From positions 2,232,001 to 2,296,000 of the forward strand of contig NZ_BCMZ01000001.1 of assembly GCF_001485535.1 (NCBI RefSeq): DNA of 64,000 nt, in the 5' to 3' direction. A program made the position numbers and the translations under genes. Below are positions 34,642 to 42,717 of the stretch, in pieces. This stretch comes from Halobacterium sp. CBA1132 (GTDB taxonomy: Archaea > Halobacteriota > Halobacteria > Halobacteriales > Halobacteriaceae). The stretch's first letter is position 1. Every line of letters begins with the position of its first letter. The notes below the pieces were generated by a model. That model was not told where the DNA came from, searched no databases, and saw only the letters and a list, made by a program, of their open reading frames with translations.

Positions 34642-35495
34642 GCTACGAGGCGTTCCTCGCGGACGAGCCGGTCATCGTGACCGCGGCGCTCACGGGCGGC
34701 GTCCACGGGAAGGAAGCGAACCCGAACGTCCCCGAGACGCCCGAGGAGATCGGGAAGGCCGCTGCGGCGGCTGAGGCGGCGGGCGCGTCGGTGGTCCACG
34801 TCCACGCGCGGAAGCCGAACGGCGAGCGGTCGTTCGCCACCGAGGACTTCCAAGCAATCGACGACGAAATCCGGGCGCGGGCGGACGACGTGATAATCCA
34901 GCACTCGACGGGCGGCACGGGCGCGCCCGACGACCTGCGCCACGAACCCCTTCGCACGGACCCCGCGCCGGAGATGGCGAGCCTCGACATGGGGCCGCTG
35001 AACCGCTACGACCACCTCACCAGCGAGAACACGCGCGGGCTCGTGGACTCGCTGTACGACGAGATGGACGACCGAGGAATCAAGCCCGAACTGGAGGTGT
35101 TCAACGACGGCCACCTCAACGAAGTCCACGGCCTCCTCGACCGCCACGACCTCGCCGACCCCGTGTACGCCACGCTCATCTTCGGGCCGGGAACGCTCAC
35201 GCGGCCCCGTCCCCGGAACTTCCTCAATTTGGTGTCGAACCTCCCGGATGGCGCGACGTTCAACACGCTCGGGTTCGGCCCCCACCAACTCCCGTTCGCC
35301 GCGATGGGCGTGCTGTTCGGCGGGCACGTCCGCGTCGGCCTCGAAGACAACGTCTACTACGAGAAGGGAGAACTCGCGGAGAGCAACGCCCAACTCGTCG
35401 AGCGCGTCGTCGGCGTCGCGGAGACGCTCGGGCGCCCGGTCGCGTCGCCGGCCGAAGCCCGCGAGGTCCTCGGCCTCCGGGACGGTGACGCCTAA
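34638..35495 (+). CDS. Beta-keto acid cleavage enzyme (BKACE)
   Basis: A 285-residue enzyme of the Kce/DUF849 TIM-barrel family, which condenses a beta-keto acid with acetyl-CoA to give acetoacetate and a new acyl-CoA. Zinc ligands are visible in VVHVHARKPNGERS (His54, His56), and the late GGHVRVGLEDNVYYEKGE block is diagnostic and carries the Glu ligand. Substrate specificity is unresolved; known family substrates include 3-keto-5-aminohexanoate, beta-ketoadipate and dehydrocarnitine. It starts at GTG overlapping the small upstream gene and is followed by a cupin. Confidence 0.88.
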   Translation: MSYEAFLADEPVIVTAALTGGVHGKEANPNVPETPEEIGKAAAAAEAAGASVVHVHARKPNGERSFATEDFQAIDDEIRARADDVIIQHSTGGTGAPDDLRHEPLRTDPAPEMASLDMGPLNRYDHLTSENTRGLVDSLYDEMDDRGIKPELEVFNDGHLNEVHGLLDRHDLADPVYATLIFGPGTLTRPRPRNFLNLVSNLPDGATFNTLGFGPHQLPFAAMGVLFGGHVRVGLEDNVYYEKGELAESNAQLVERVVGVAETLGRPVASPAEAREVLGLRDGDA

Positions 35496-35520
35496 GGCGC
35501 GGGACCGCCACAGTACGGGT

Positions 35521-35958
35521 ATGACGACTTCCGAGACCGCGATCCACGTGATTCGCCGCGCTGCCGACGTCGAGTACGAGACCGTGGACGCCGCCGAGGG
35601 CATGCGGAAGGGCGTGCTGCTGGACGACACCGATGGCGTCCCCGCGAGCGACACGAGCGGGGGCTCGTCAGACGAGCAAAGCGAGTCTGACGGCGCGCCA
35701 CACTTCGCGATGCGGCGGTTCGTCCTCGACGCGGGCGCGAGCGTCCCCGAGCACACGAACGAGGTCGAACACGAGCAGTACGTCCTCGCAGGCGAGTACA
35801 CGGTCGGCATCGACGGCGAGGAGTACACAGTGAGCGCCGGCGACAGCCTCCTCATCCCCGCGGGCGCGGTCCACTGGTACGACAACCCCGGCAACGAGGA
35901 AGGCGCGTTCGTCTGCGTCGTCCCGAACGGCGACGACACTATCGAACTCGTCGAGTGA
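35521..35958 (+). CDS. Cupin-domain protein
   Basis: A 145-residue single cupin. Metal-binding blocks are VPEHTNEVEHEQYVLAGEY (His, His, Glu) and PAGAVHWYDNPG (His). Such small cupins are often mono-iron/manganese dioxygenases or sugar/hormone-like binders; this one is uncharacterised. Between GVLLDDTDG and APHFAMRRF, which I expect to be nearly contiguous, lies an in-frame polar run (VPASDTSGGSSDEQSESDG) encoded by two hairpins. Confidence 0.85.
   Translation: MTTSETAIHVIRRAADVEYETVDAAEGMRKGVLLDDTDGVPASDTSGGSSDEQSESDGAPHFAMRRFVLDAGASVPEHTNEVEHEQYVLAGEYTVGIDGEEYTVSAGDSLLIPAGAVHWYDNPGNEEGAFVCVVPNGDDTIELVE
35653..35692 (+). repeat. Two nested/tandem hairpins inserted in the cupin gene
   Basis: ACGAGC-gggg-GCTCGT (35653-35668) abuts CGTCAGAC-gagcaaagcga-GTCTGACG (35666-35692; 8-bp stem, with GC/GC pairing in the loop). 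The arrangement, two adjoining palindromes in frame in a surface loop, matches the pair inside atpE in design though not in sequence. The core GAGCAAAGCGAG resembles GAGCGnAGCGAG motifs in two intergenic spots of this window (about 29963 and 36080). Confidence 0.65.
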
Positions 35959-36205
35959 CGTCGACACCGACCACCGGCGACAGCGACTGAACAGCCGGTA
36001 TCGGGTGGACTGAAAGGGGCGGCGCGGTCGGCAGTCGAGACGAAGCAAGCACCACAGGCCGAAGGCCGAGGAGCGCAGCGAGTCGCAGACGCCGAGCGCG
36101 CCGGGGCTTTCGAGGAGGCATCGGCAACCGCTTAATCGCGAACACATACTGCGGAAAGACCTAGCAAGCGAATCGCTGAAATACCGCGCTCTCCTACGTT
36201 GGTTC
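35959..36205. other. 247-bp intergenic region with palindromic motifs
   Basis: This is one of the longer gene-free stretches. It contains GGTGGACTGAAAGGGGCGG, then GGCCGAAGGCCGAGGAGCG and GCAGCGAGTCGCAGACGC, short GC-rich inverted repeats. I see no supported ORF. A small RNA or a dispersed repeat is possible. The last 60 bases are A/T-richer and should hold the promoter of the downstream helicase. Confidence 0.3.
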
Positions 36206-38260
36206 GTGTCTGAGCAGGTCCAGCGCGTGGATACGTTGTTCCTCCACGAGACCGGAGACGACTACTTGGCGGTCGCTCAGCGGAGCGGCGACCGGTTGTT
36301 CCGCGCGAAACTGGAGTTGACGGAGCGGGACGCGGGGCCGCGTCCCGGACGATTTCGCGTGAAGACGGGGAGCGGCGAGGAGCCGCGCAACCCCGACCAG
36401 TTCGTGGACATCGCGCGGCGCGCGGACCGCATCCGCATCAGCGAGCAGACCTCGCGGGCGGGCCGCGAGGAACTGCAGGAGATGCTGGGCGCCTACCAGC
36501 AGGACGCCAAGGTCGTGCGGACGTGTCGGTACTGCGCGGGGAAGGGCCGCTACTCCCCGATAACGTCCGAGACCGCTATCGAGGCGGACGGCGAGTTCAT
36601 CTGTCAGGACTGCGCGATTCGGGAACTGGAGCGGGAGTTGTCGTTCAACGGCAGCATGACCGGCGCCGCCCAAGAGCGCCTCGAAGAACTCCTGCTGGAG
36701 GAGCAGGACCTCGGCCGCATCACGGGCCTGCTGGGCGGGAACCTCGACCCGGACCTGACGAAGTTCGACGAGGTGTCGGCGACGACCGACGAGGTCGACC
36801 CGATGCCGGTCTCGGACCTCGACCTCCACCCGGGCGTGAAGGAGCTGTTCGAGAGTCGCTTCGACAACCTCCTGCCCGTGCAGAGCCTCTCCGTGGAGAA
36901 CGGCTTGCTCGACGGCGAGGACCAACTCGTGGTCTCGGCGACGGCGACCGGGAAGACGCTCGTCGGCGAGATGGCGGGCCTCCATCGGCTGCTCTCCGGG
37001 AACGGGAAGATGCTGTTCTTGGTGCCGCTGGTGGCGCTGGCGAACCAGAAACACGAGGACTTCGAGGACGAGTACGGCGACCTGGCGAACGTCACGATTC
37101 GCGTGGGGTCGTCGCGGATTCGGGACGACGGCCACGCGTTCGACCCCAGCGCGGACATCATCGTCGGCACCTACGAGGGCATCGACCACGCGCTCCGCAC
37201 GGGGAAGGACCTCGGGGACATCGGGACCGTGGTCATCGACGAGGTGCACACGCTCAAGGAGGACGAGCGCGGCCACCGCCTCGACGGCCTCATCTCGCGG
37301 CTGAAGTACTACTGCGAGCAGCGCGAACAGCAGTACCGCGACTACGGGGGCGCGCAGTGGATTTACCTCTCCGCGACCGTCGGCAACCCCGGCGAGCTCG
37401 CGCGGGGGATGCGCGCGAACCTCGTGGAGTTCGAGGAGCGCCCGATTCCCATCGAGCGCCACGTGACGTTCGCAGAGGGCAACGAGAAGCCCGACATCGA
37501 GAACAAGCTCGTGCGCCGCGAGTTCGACCAGGAGTCCTCGAAGGGGTACAAGGGACAGACGATTATCTTCACGAACTCCCGTCGGCGCTGCCACGAAATC
37601 TCCCGGAAGCTCGACTACCCCTCCGCGGCGTACCACGCGGGACTGGACTACGGCGAGCGCAAGTCCGTCGAGCGCCGGTTCGGAAACCAAGACCTCTCGG
37701 CGGTCGTGACGACGGCGGCGCTGGCGGCGGGCGTGGACTTCCCCGCCTCGCAGGTCATCTTCGACACGCTCGCGATGGGCATCGAGTGGCTCTCCGTTCA
37801 GGAGTTCGAGCAGATGCTCGGCCGGGCAGGGCGGCCGGACTACCACGACCGCGGGAAGGTGTACATGCTCGTCGAACCCGACGCCTCCTACCACTCCTCG
37901 ATGGAGGGCACGGAGGAGGAAATCGCGTTCAAACTCCTGAAGGGCGAGATGGAGGACGTCGTCACGCACTACGACGAGACCGCGGCCGTCGAGGAGACGC
38001 TGGCGAACGTCACGGTCGGCGGGAAGGCCGCCAAGCGCCTCAACGACCGGATGCTCGGCGAGGTGCCGACCAAGCATGCGCTCGGCAAACTCATCGAGTA
38101 CGAGTTCATCGACGGCTTCTCACCGACACCGCTCGGGCGCGCCGTGACCACGCACTTCCTCGAACCCGGCGCGGCGTTCACGATTCTGGACGGCGTCCGC
38201 AAGCAGCGACACCCCTACGAGATCGTCGCCGACATCGAGTTGCGCGACGAACAACAGTAG
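36206..38260 (+). CDS. Ski2-like DEAD/DEAH-box helicase with zinc ribbon
   Basis: A 684-residue superfamily 2 helicase from GTG 36206. The N-terminal 200 residues include a zinc ribbon (CRYCAGKGRYSP, CQDCAIRELE). Motifs: I SATATGKTLVGEM, II VVIDEVHTLKED (DEVH), III YLSATVGNPGE, IV-V FTNSRRRCHEIS and TTAALAAGVDFP, VI QMLGRAGRPDYHDRG. This resembles haloarchaeal Ski2/Hel308 relatives and could unwind DNA or RNA. It is single, flanked by the cupin and by cytochrome oxidase on the same strand. Confidence 0.9.
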   Translation: MSEQVQRVDTLFLHETGDDYLAVAQRSGDRLFRAKLELTERDAGPRPGRFRVKTGSGEEPRNPDQFVDIARRADRIRISEQTSRAGREELQEMLGAYQQDAKVVRTCRYCAGKGRYSPITSETAIEADGEFICQDCAIRELERELSFNGSMTGAAQERLEELLLEEQDLGRITGLLGGNLDPDLTKFDEVSATTDEVDPMPVSDLDLHPGVKELFESRFDNLLPVQSLSVENGLLDGEDQLVVSATATGKTLVGEMAGLHRLLSGNGKMLFLVPLVALANQKHEDFEDEYGDLANVTIRVGSSRIRDDGHAFDPSADIIVGTYEGIDHALRTGKDLGDIGTVVIDEVHTLKEDERGHRLDGLISRLKYYCEQREQQYRDYGGAQWIYLSATVGNPGELARGMRANLVEFEERPIPIERHVTFAEGNEKPDIENKLVRREFDQESSKGYKGQTIIFTNSRRRCHEISRKLDYPSAAYHAGLDYGERKSVERRFGNQDLSAVVTTAALAAGVDFPASQVIFDTLAMGIEWLSVQEFEQMLGRAGRPDYHDRGKVYMLVEPDASYHSSMEGTEEEIAFKLLKGEMEDVVTHYDETAAVEETLANVTVGGKAAKRLNDRMLGEVPTKHALGKLIEYEFIDGFSPTPLGRAVTTHFLEPGAAFTILDGVRKQRHPYEIVADIELRDEQQ

Positions 38261-38321
38261 CGCGCTTCCGCCGCCATATCTGCCGTTTGATTTTACCCGG
38301 AGGCCCGCAAACCGGCCGCAC

Positions 38322-40124
38322 ATGCCTCTGGTCGCCGCGGCCGGACTGGCCGCGCTCTCGGTTGTCGGCGCCGGCATCGTGCTCTACGCCGCGTGGCGCG
38401 CGGACCGCTCGCCGGACGCACAGCAGCCCAGCGGCGCGAACGCGCTCGCGGACGGCGGCGAACCGAGCGACGAACAGACGCCCGTCGAGCCAGACGGTGG
38501 CGAACCCGCGGGCTCGGGTTCGCTGCTCGGGACGACCGCCGCGAACAAGCTCAGCGGCGTCACGCGCTGGCTGACGACTGTCGACCACAAGGACATCGGC
38601 CTGCTGTATCTGGCGTTCGCCGCGACCGCGTTCCTCTGGGGCGGCACGGACGCGATGATGATGCGCACCGAACTGTACGATCCTGCCGTTTCGGTCTGGG
38701 ACGAACACACGTACAACGCCCTGTTCACGATGCACGGGCTGACGATGCTGTTCATGTTCGGGACGCCCGCGCTCGCCGGCCTCGGGAACTACCTGCTGCC
38801 GCTGTTCATCGGCGCCGACGACATGGCGTTCCCGCGCATCAACGCCATCGCGTTCTGGCTGCTCGTCCCCGCGCTCGTGTTGTTGCGCGCGGGCTTGCTC
38901 TCGGACGTCCTCGGGCACGTCTTCGTCGCCGGCGGCCTCGGCGCGCTCGGCGAACAACTGCTCGCGCTCGCGCCGCCCGCCACGGGGTGGACGTTCTACG
39001 CGCCGCTGTCCGTGCAACTCGAACTCCCGACGGTGAGCATCGTCCTGCTCGGACTCCACCTCTCCGGGGTCGCCACCACGATGTCCGCCATCAACTTCAT
39101 CACGACCATCTTCACCGAACGCGAGGTGTCGTGGCGCGAACTCGACATCTTCTCGTGGACGATGCTCACGCAGTCCGGCCTGATCCTGTTCGCGTTCCCG
39201 CTGCTGGGCAGCGCGCTCGTCATGCTCCTGTTAGACCGCACCGTCGGCACGACGTTCTTCGCCATTCAGGGCGGGAGCCCCATCCTCTGGCAGCACCTGT
39301 TTTGGTTCTTCGGCCACCCCGAAGTCTACATTCTGGTGCTGCCGCCGATGGGTATTGTCAGCCTGCTCGTCCCCAAATTCTCCGGGCGGAAGCTGTTCGG
39401 GTTCAAGTTCGTCGTCTACTCGACGCTCGCCATCGGCGTGCTCTCCTTCGGCGTGTGGGCTCACCACATGTTCACGACGGGCATCGATCCACGCCTCCGC
39501 GCTAGCTTCATGGCCGTCTCCATCGCCATCGCCGTGCCGTCGGCGGTGAAGGTGTTCAACTGGATTACGACGATGTGGAACGGCCACGTCCGCCTCACCG
39601 CGCCGATGCTGTTCTGCATCGGCGGCATCGGGACGTTCATCGTCGGCGGCGTCACCGGCATCTTCCTCGCCGCCATCCCCGTCGACTTACTGCTGCACGA
39701 CACCTACTACGTCGTCGGCCACTTCCACTTCATCATCATGGGGCTCATCTCGTTCGCGTTCTTCGCGGGCGTCTACTACTGGTACCCCCTCGTCGTCGGC
39801 AAACACACCGACTACCGGCTCTCCGTCGCGCACTTCGTGCTCACCATCGTCGGCATCGTGCTCGCGTTCGGCCCGATGATGATTATGGGCCAGGAAGGGC
39901 TACCGCGGCGGTACGCCTCCTACCCTGCGGAGTTCGCCGGCCTCCAGCAGGTCGCGACGCTCGGCGCGATTCTCATCGCGCTCGGCACCGTCGTCTGGCT
40001 GTTCAACCTCGTGCAGTCCTACCGGATGGGCGACCCCGTCACCACCGACGACCCCTGGGACCTCCGCGAACACGGCGACAAACGCACCGCCGAGTGGGAC
40101 GAACTCCCCTACGACGCGGAGTAA
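38322..40124 (+). CDS. coxA: Heme-copper terminal oxidase subunit I
   Basis: A 600-residue subunit I with about twelve to thirteen helices, reducing oxygen at a heme a-CuB site and pumping protons. Copper ligands and the crosslinked Tyr lie in FFGHPEVYILVLPPMG; the paired His in VWAHHMFTTG and the heme ligands near GHFHFIIMGL are present. D-channel residues are visible (GNYLLPLFIGADDMAFPRIN), suggesting the A (aa3) class. An extra N-terminal helix and an acidic linker precede the core. Subunits II and III are not adjacent, which is unusual. Confidence 0.92.
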   Translation: MPLVAAAGLAALSVVGAGIVLYAAWRADRSPDAQQPSGANALADGGEPSDEQTPVEPDGGEPAGSGSLLGTTAANKLSGVTRWLTTVDHKDIGLLYLAFAATAFLWGGTDAMMMRTELYDPAVSVWDEHTYNALFTMHGLTMLFMFGTPALAGLGNYLLPLFIGADDMAFPRINAIAFWLLVPALVLLRAGLLSDVLGHVFVAGGLGALGEQLLALAPPATGWTFYAPLSVQLELPTVSIVLLGLHLSGVATTMSAINFITTIFTEREVSWRELDIFSWTMLTQSGLILFAFPLLGSALVMLLLDRTVGTTFFAIQGGSPILWQHLFWFFGHPEVYILVLPPMGIVSLLVPKFSGRKLFGFKFVVYSTLAIGVLSFGVWAHHMFTTGIDPRLRASFMAVSIAIAVPSAVKVFNWITTMWNGHVRLTAPMLFCIGGIGTFIVGGVTGIFLAAIPVDLLLHDTYYVVGHFHFIIMGLISFAFFAGVYYWYPLVVGKHTDYRLSVAHFVLTIVGIVLAFGPMMIMGQEGLPRRYASYPAEFAGLQQVATLGAILIALGTVVWLFNLVQSYRMGDPVTTDDPWDLREHGDKRTAEWDELPYDAE

Positions 40125-40547
40125 TCAGACGTCCGCAAGCGAGTGGTAGACCGCGCCGAGCGTGAAGCCGTAGAGGAGGTGCGCGAACAGCGTAAAGGAG
40201 AGGTGGAGCGCGCCCTCCGCCGACGCGAGGTCGGGCGACCCCACCGCGACGTACACCACCCACAGCGGAAGGCTGAACGCCATCCCCCTGATTGCCGGGT
40301 CGCCGCCGCCCGGCACGTGCGAGAGCACGCCCTCCAGTCGCACGAACACCAGCGGGAACAACACCATCCCCGCCAGCAGGAATACGAACAATCCCAGCAC
40401 GGGCTGGTCGGAGACGCCCGCGTACCGCGCTATCGCCGGGCCGACACCCAGCTCGAAGCGGGCTTCGACCTCCGCGATGACGAGCACGACGGACATCACG
40501 ATGGTCCCCGCGACCCCGCCGCCAATCGCGCGTCGTATCGAGTCCAT
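40125..40547 (-). CDS. Four-helix membrane protein (DUF6789-like)
   Basis: A 140-residue protein with four hydrophobic helices (GGGVAGTIVMSVVLVIAEVE, PVLGLFVFLLAGMVLFPLVF, GMAFSLPLWVVYVAVG, LSFTLFAHLLYGFTLGAVY). It converges on the oxidase subunit I gene with touching stops. Proteins of this family lie beside oxidase genes in haloarchaea as far as I recall, so a link to respiration is possible but unproven. Confidence 0.75.
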   Translation of the reverse strand: MDSIRRAIGGGVAGTIVMSVVLVIAEVEARFELGVGPAIARYAGVSDQPVLGLFVFLLAGMVLFPLVFVRLEGVLSHVPGGGDPAIRGMAFSLPLWVVYVAVGSPDLASAEGALHLSFTLFAHLLYGFTLGAVYHSLADV

Positions 40548-40561
40548 CCGTTGTCACCCCG

Positions 40562-40843
40562 TCAGAGTGCCAGCGGCACCGTCAGCAGCCCCGGCACGAA
40601 CGCCACGCCGACGGTCGCCAGCAGGATGACGAGTATCGCGCCCGGTACCCCGCCGACGGCGACCACCAGCAGCGCCAGCGGCGTCACCGCCACGTTCGCA
40701 CCGAAATACTGCGCGAGGAGGATGACCACCAGCCCCACCACGGCGTTGACGATGAACGGCTTCACCGCGCGAATCACGCGGTACGCGCCGAACAACGCCA
40801 CCAGTACGAGGACCGCGAGCCCGACCTCCAGCATCGTTGGCAT
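40562..40843 (-). CDS. BofA-like small membrane protein
   Basis: A 93-residue protein with three hydrophobic helices. The segment VKPFIVNAVVGLVVILLAQYF matches the conserved core of the BofA family (inhibitor of an intramembrane protease in Bacillus). In this genome an M50 intramembrane protease lies 8 kb away, but no functional link is shown. The ATG at 40843 (MPTMLEVG) is taken as start; the frame is open further upstream. Confidence 0.78.
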   Translation of the reverse strand: MPTMLEVGLAVLVLVALFGAYRVIRAVKPFIVNAVVGLVVILLAQYFGANVAVTPLALLVVAVGGVPGAILVILLATVGVAFVPGLLTVPLAL

Positions 40844-40935
40844 ACCTCTCGCTGTGTCCCCCACCGCGAAAGTCGTTGTGGCGCCAGCCCGCCGAACGAA
40901 ACCCTTACGCCGCACCCGGCGGTACGTCTACGTGC

Positions 40936-41008
40936 GGGACCGTGGGGTAGCTTGGTATCCTTCAGCGTTTGGGACGCTGTAACCCCGATTCAAATTCGGG
41001 CGGTCCCA
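40936..41008 (+). tRNA. tRNA-Pro (UGG anticodon)
   Basis: The cloverleaf is clear. The acceptor GGGACCG (40936-40942) pairs with CGGTCCC, with A73 at 41008. The anticodon stem CAGCG/CGCTG carries the loop TTTGGGA (anticodon TGG), and the T-arm is CCCCG-ATTCAAA-TTCGGG-like with the usual TTCAAAT. CCA is not encoded and there is no intron. An accessory island begins 90 bp downstream. Confidence 0.95.
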
Positions 41009-41097
41009 CTTCTCTGCGACGTCACGACGACCAGGGCGACGGCCGTCGAACGCGGTAGTCCGGAAGTCTATATGTAATCCCGACCACACTATTTCGT

Positions 41098-41895
41098 ATG
41101 GAGTCGCATCGGAAAGGAGACTTGACCGAGGCCACCGTCATCACGGAGTTGAAACGGCGGGAGATACCCGTGTCAGTCCCGTTTGGTGACAACGAGCGCT
41201 ACGATCTGGTCGCGGAATCAGCGGGCGACCTCTATCGGATTCAGGTGAAGACCGGCTGGCTCTCGGACGGCTGCGTGGAGTTCCACGGGAAATCGAGCCA
41301 CACGAACTCGAGCGGCAACGTCTACAAGACCTACGACGGCGACACGGACTTCTTCGCTGTGTACTGCCACGAGCTCGAACAGCTGTATCTCGTCGACGAG
41401 GACGCGTTCGAGACGGAGATGCGCCTCCGCGTCGAGGACCCCGAAATCGAGCAGCCGAGCATCAACTGGGCGGCCGAGTACAAATTTGACGAACAGTGGC
41501 CGCCCGAGGACGGCACGAACGCCGTCGCGGGCGAGCGCGAGGCCATCGTCCAGACGCTACGCGACCGCGGCGTGGACGTCATCGATGCGATGGACAGCGA
41601 CGCGCCCTACGACGTCATCCTGCGCACGCCCGCGGACGACCTCCTGCGAGCGGCCGTGCGCCGGGGCTCGGTGACGAACGGCCGGATTCGCTTCGACACG
41701 AGCCAGACCGTCCCGGGTCCCGACGATGTCGAGTACGTGGTCGTGGACTGCGCGGAGCGCGGCGAGCAGTATCTCGTCGAGCGCGCGAGCTACGAGCGCA
41801 CGATGAGCCTGCGGGTGGCCGAACCCGAGCAGGCCCAGCCGTCGATAAACTGGGCGGAAGAGTACGAATTCGGGAAACGCTGGCCGCCGGGGTAG
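41098..41895 (+). CDS. PD-(D/E)XK endonuclease-like protein with two tandem repeats
   Basis: A 265-residue protein. Repeat 1 (1-140) has the PD-(D/E)XK layout of group-I-intron-type endonucleases: KGDLTEATVITELKRREIP, NERYDLVAES (Asp), YRIQVKTGWL (Q-x-K). Repeat 2 (143-265) follows the same plan (DRGVDVIDAMDSDAPYDVIL, VVVDCAERGEQYLVERASYE), and both end in near-identical QPSINWA(A/E)EY blocks, but repeat 2 reads AAVRRGS where repeat 1 has QVKTGW, so its active site is lost. First gene after tRNA-Pro. Confidence 0.8.
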   Translation: MESHRKGDLTEATVITELKRREIPVSVPFGDNERYDLVAESAGDLYRIQVKTGWLSDGCVEFHGKSSHTNSSGNVYKTYDGDTDFFAVYCHELEQLYLVDEDAFETEMRLRVEDPEIEQPSINWAAEYKFDEQWPPEDGTNAVAGEREAIVQTLRDRGVDVIDAMDSDAPYDVILRTPADDLLRAAVRRGSVTNGRIRFDTSQTVPGPDDVEYVVVDCAERGEQYLVERASYERTMSLRVAEPEQAQPSINWAEEYEFGKRWPPG

Positions 41896-42105
41896 GTGTT
41901 CCACAAGTGGGTCGAAGGTCGTGGCCTCGGCCCCGAGACTGTCGCTACCCGACTGGACCTCTCGCTCTCGGAAGTCTACCACGCGCTGGCGTACTACCAC
42001 GACCACCCCGAGGAGATGCGGGTAGTCGAGGAAGAGCGCGAGCGCGTTCGTGAGATGGCCGAGACCGACTCAGACATCGCCACCAGCCCGGGGAACATCC
42101 CGTAG
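41896..42105 (+). CDS. Truncated DUF433/HTH-like protein
   Basis: Sixty-nine residues starting at a GTG immediately after the previous stop. The core LGPETVATRLDLSLSEVYHALAYYHDHPEEM matches the helix-turn-helix half of DUF433 antitoxin-like proteins; the N-terminal beta half is missing. A fragment or fusion remnant is likely. It could still be expressed by coupling to the upstream gene. Confidence 0.55.
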   Translation: MFHKWVEGRGLGPETVATRLDLSLSEVYHALAYYHDHPEEMRVVEEERERVREMAETDSDIATSPGNIP

Positions 42106-42110
42106 TAACG

Positions 42111-42520
42111 ATGGAGGTCCGCGTTCTGCTCAACGAAGACACAGAAGCATCACTCACGGACTCCATCTCACGCGCCGGCAACGACATCGAGCGCGAGTTC
42201 GGCGCGGACCTCTCGATCTACCGCGACAAGTCCACTGGCACGAACACCGAGCGCTCCGGCTACCAAGAGATGATGGCCGACGCCGAGGACGGCGAGCTGC
42301 GCGACAGGCCAACGAGGACTACCACCACGGCCCCGCGCCGCTCGGGTTGGAGAAGGACGACGGCCGGCTCGTCGAGGCCGACAACTACCACGACGTCGTC
42401 TTCGTACTCGACATGGTGCAGAAAGACGAACTCTCGAAGCGCAAGGCTGCCGAGCGATTGGACAGTTCGCGGCCGACGATTAACCGAGAACTGGAGCGAG
42501 CGGAGCTGTACGGGCTGTAG
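42111..42520 (+). pseudogene. Broken serine recombinase (resolvase) gene
   Basis: Frame 1 (from 42111) ends its homology with SIYRDKSTGTNTERSGYQEMMADAEDGEL, a resolvase segment. The reading then jumps frame to RQANEDYHHGPAPLGLEKDD, then DMVQKDELSKRKAAERLDSS and ELERAELYGL, the HTH end of the same family. The catalytic-core middle (about 80 residues) and a proper N-terminus with the active Ser are missing. This is a deletion-plus-frameshift remnant marking past mobility of the island. Confidence 0.75.
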
Positions 42521-42717
42521 GCCGTGGAATTCGCAGCACTTCGGTCCTCTACGAGCGCGAGGTTGAGCGCATTCTCGTGACGACTTAGAGTAGCTGAGAT
42601 ACGTTCAGGAAGTACTCGGTGATAGCACAGCAGCGGGTGAGAGAAGGTTCTGCAACTCTAATCAGATAGACATAATATAGATTTTGAGCGCGTATATATT
42701 TACTAACTCAATCAGGT
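42521..42717. other. AT-rich gap at the left edge of the defence-like trio
   Basis: No supported gene. Composition switches from GC-rich to A/T-rich around 42590 (for example GACATAATATAGATTTTGAG), marking the boundary of the foreign DNA carrying the next three genes. It probably holds the terminator region of the leftward-reading operon. Confidence 0.4.
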
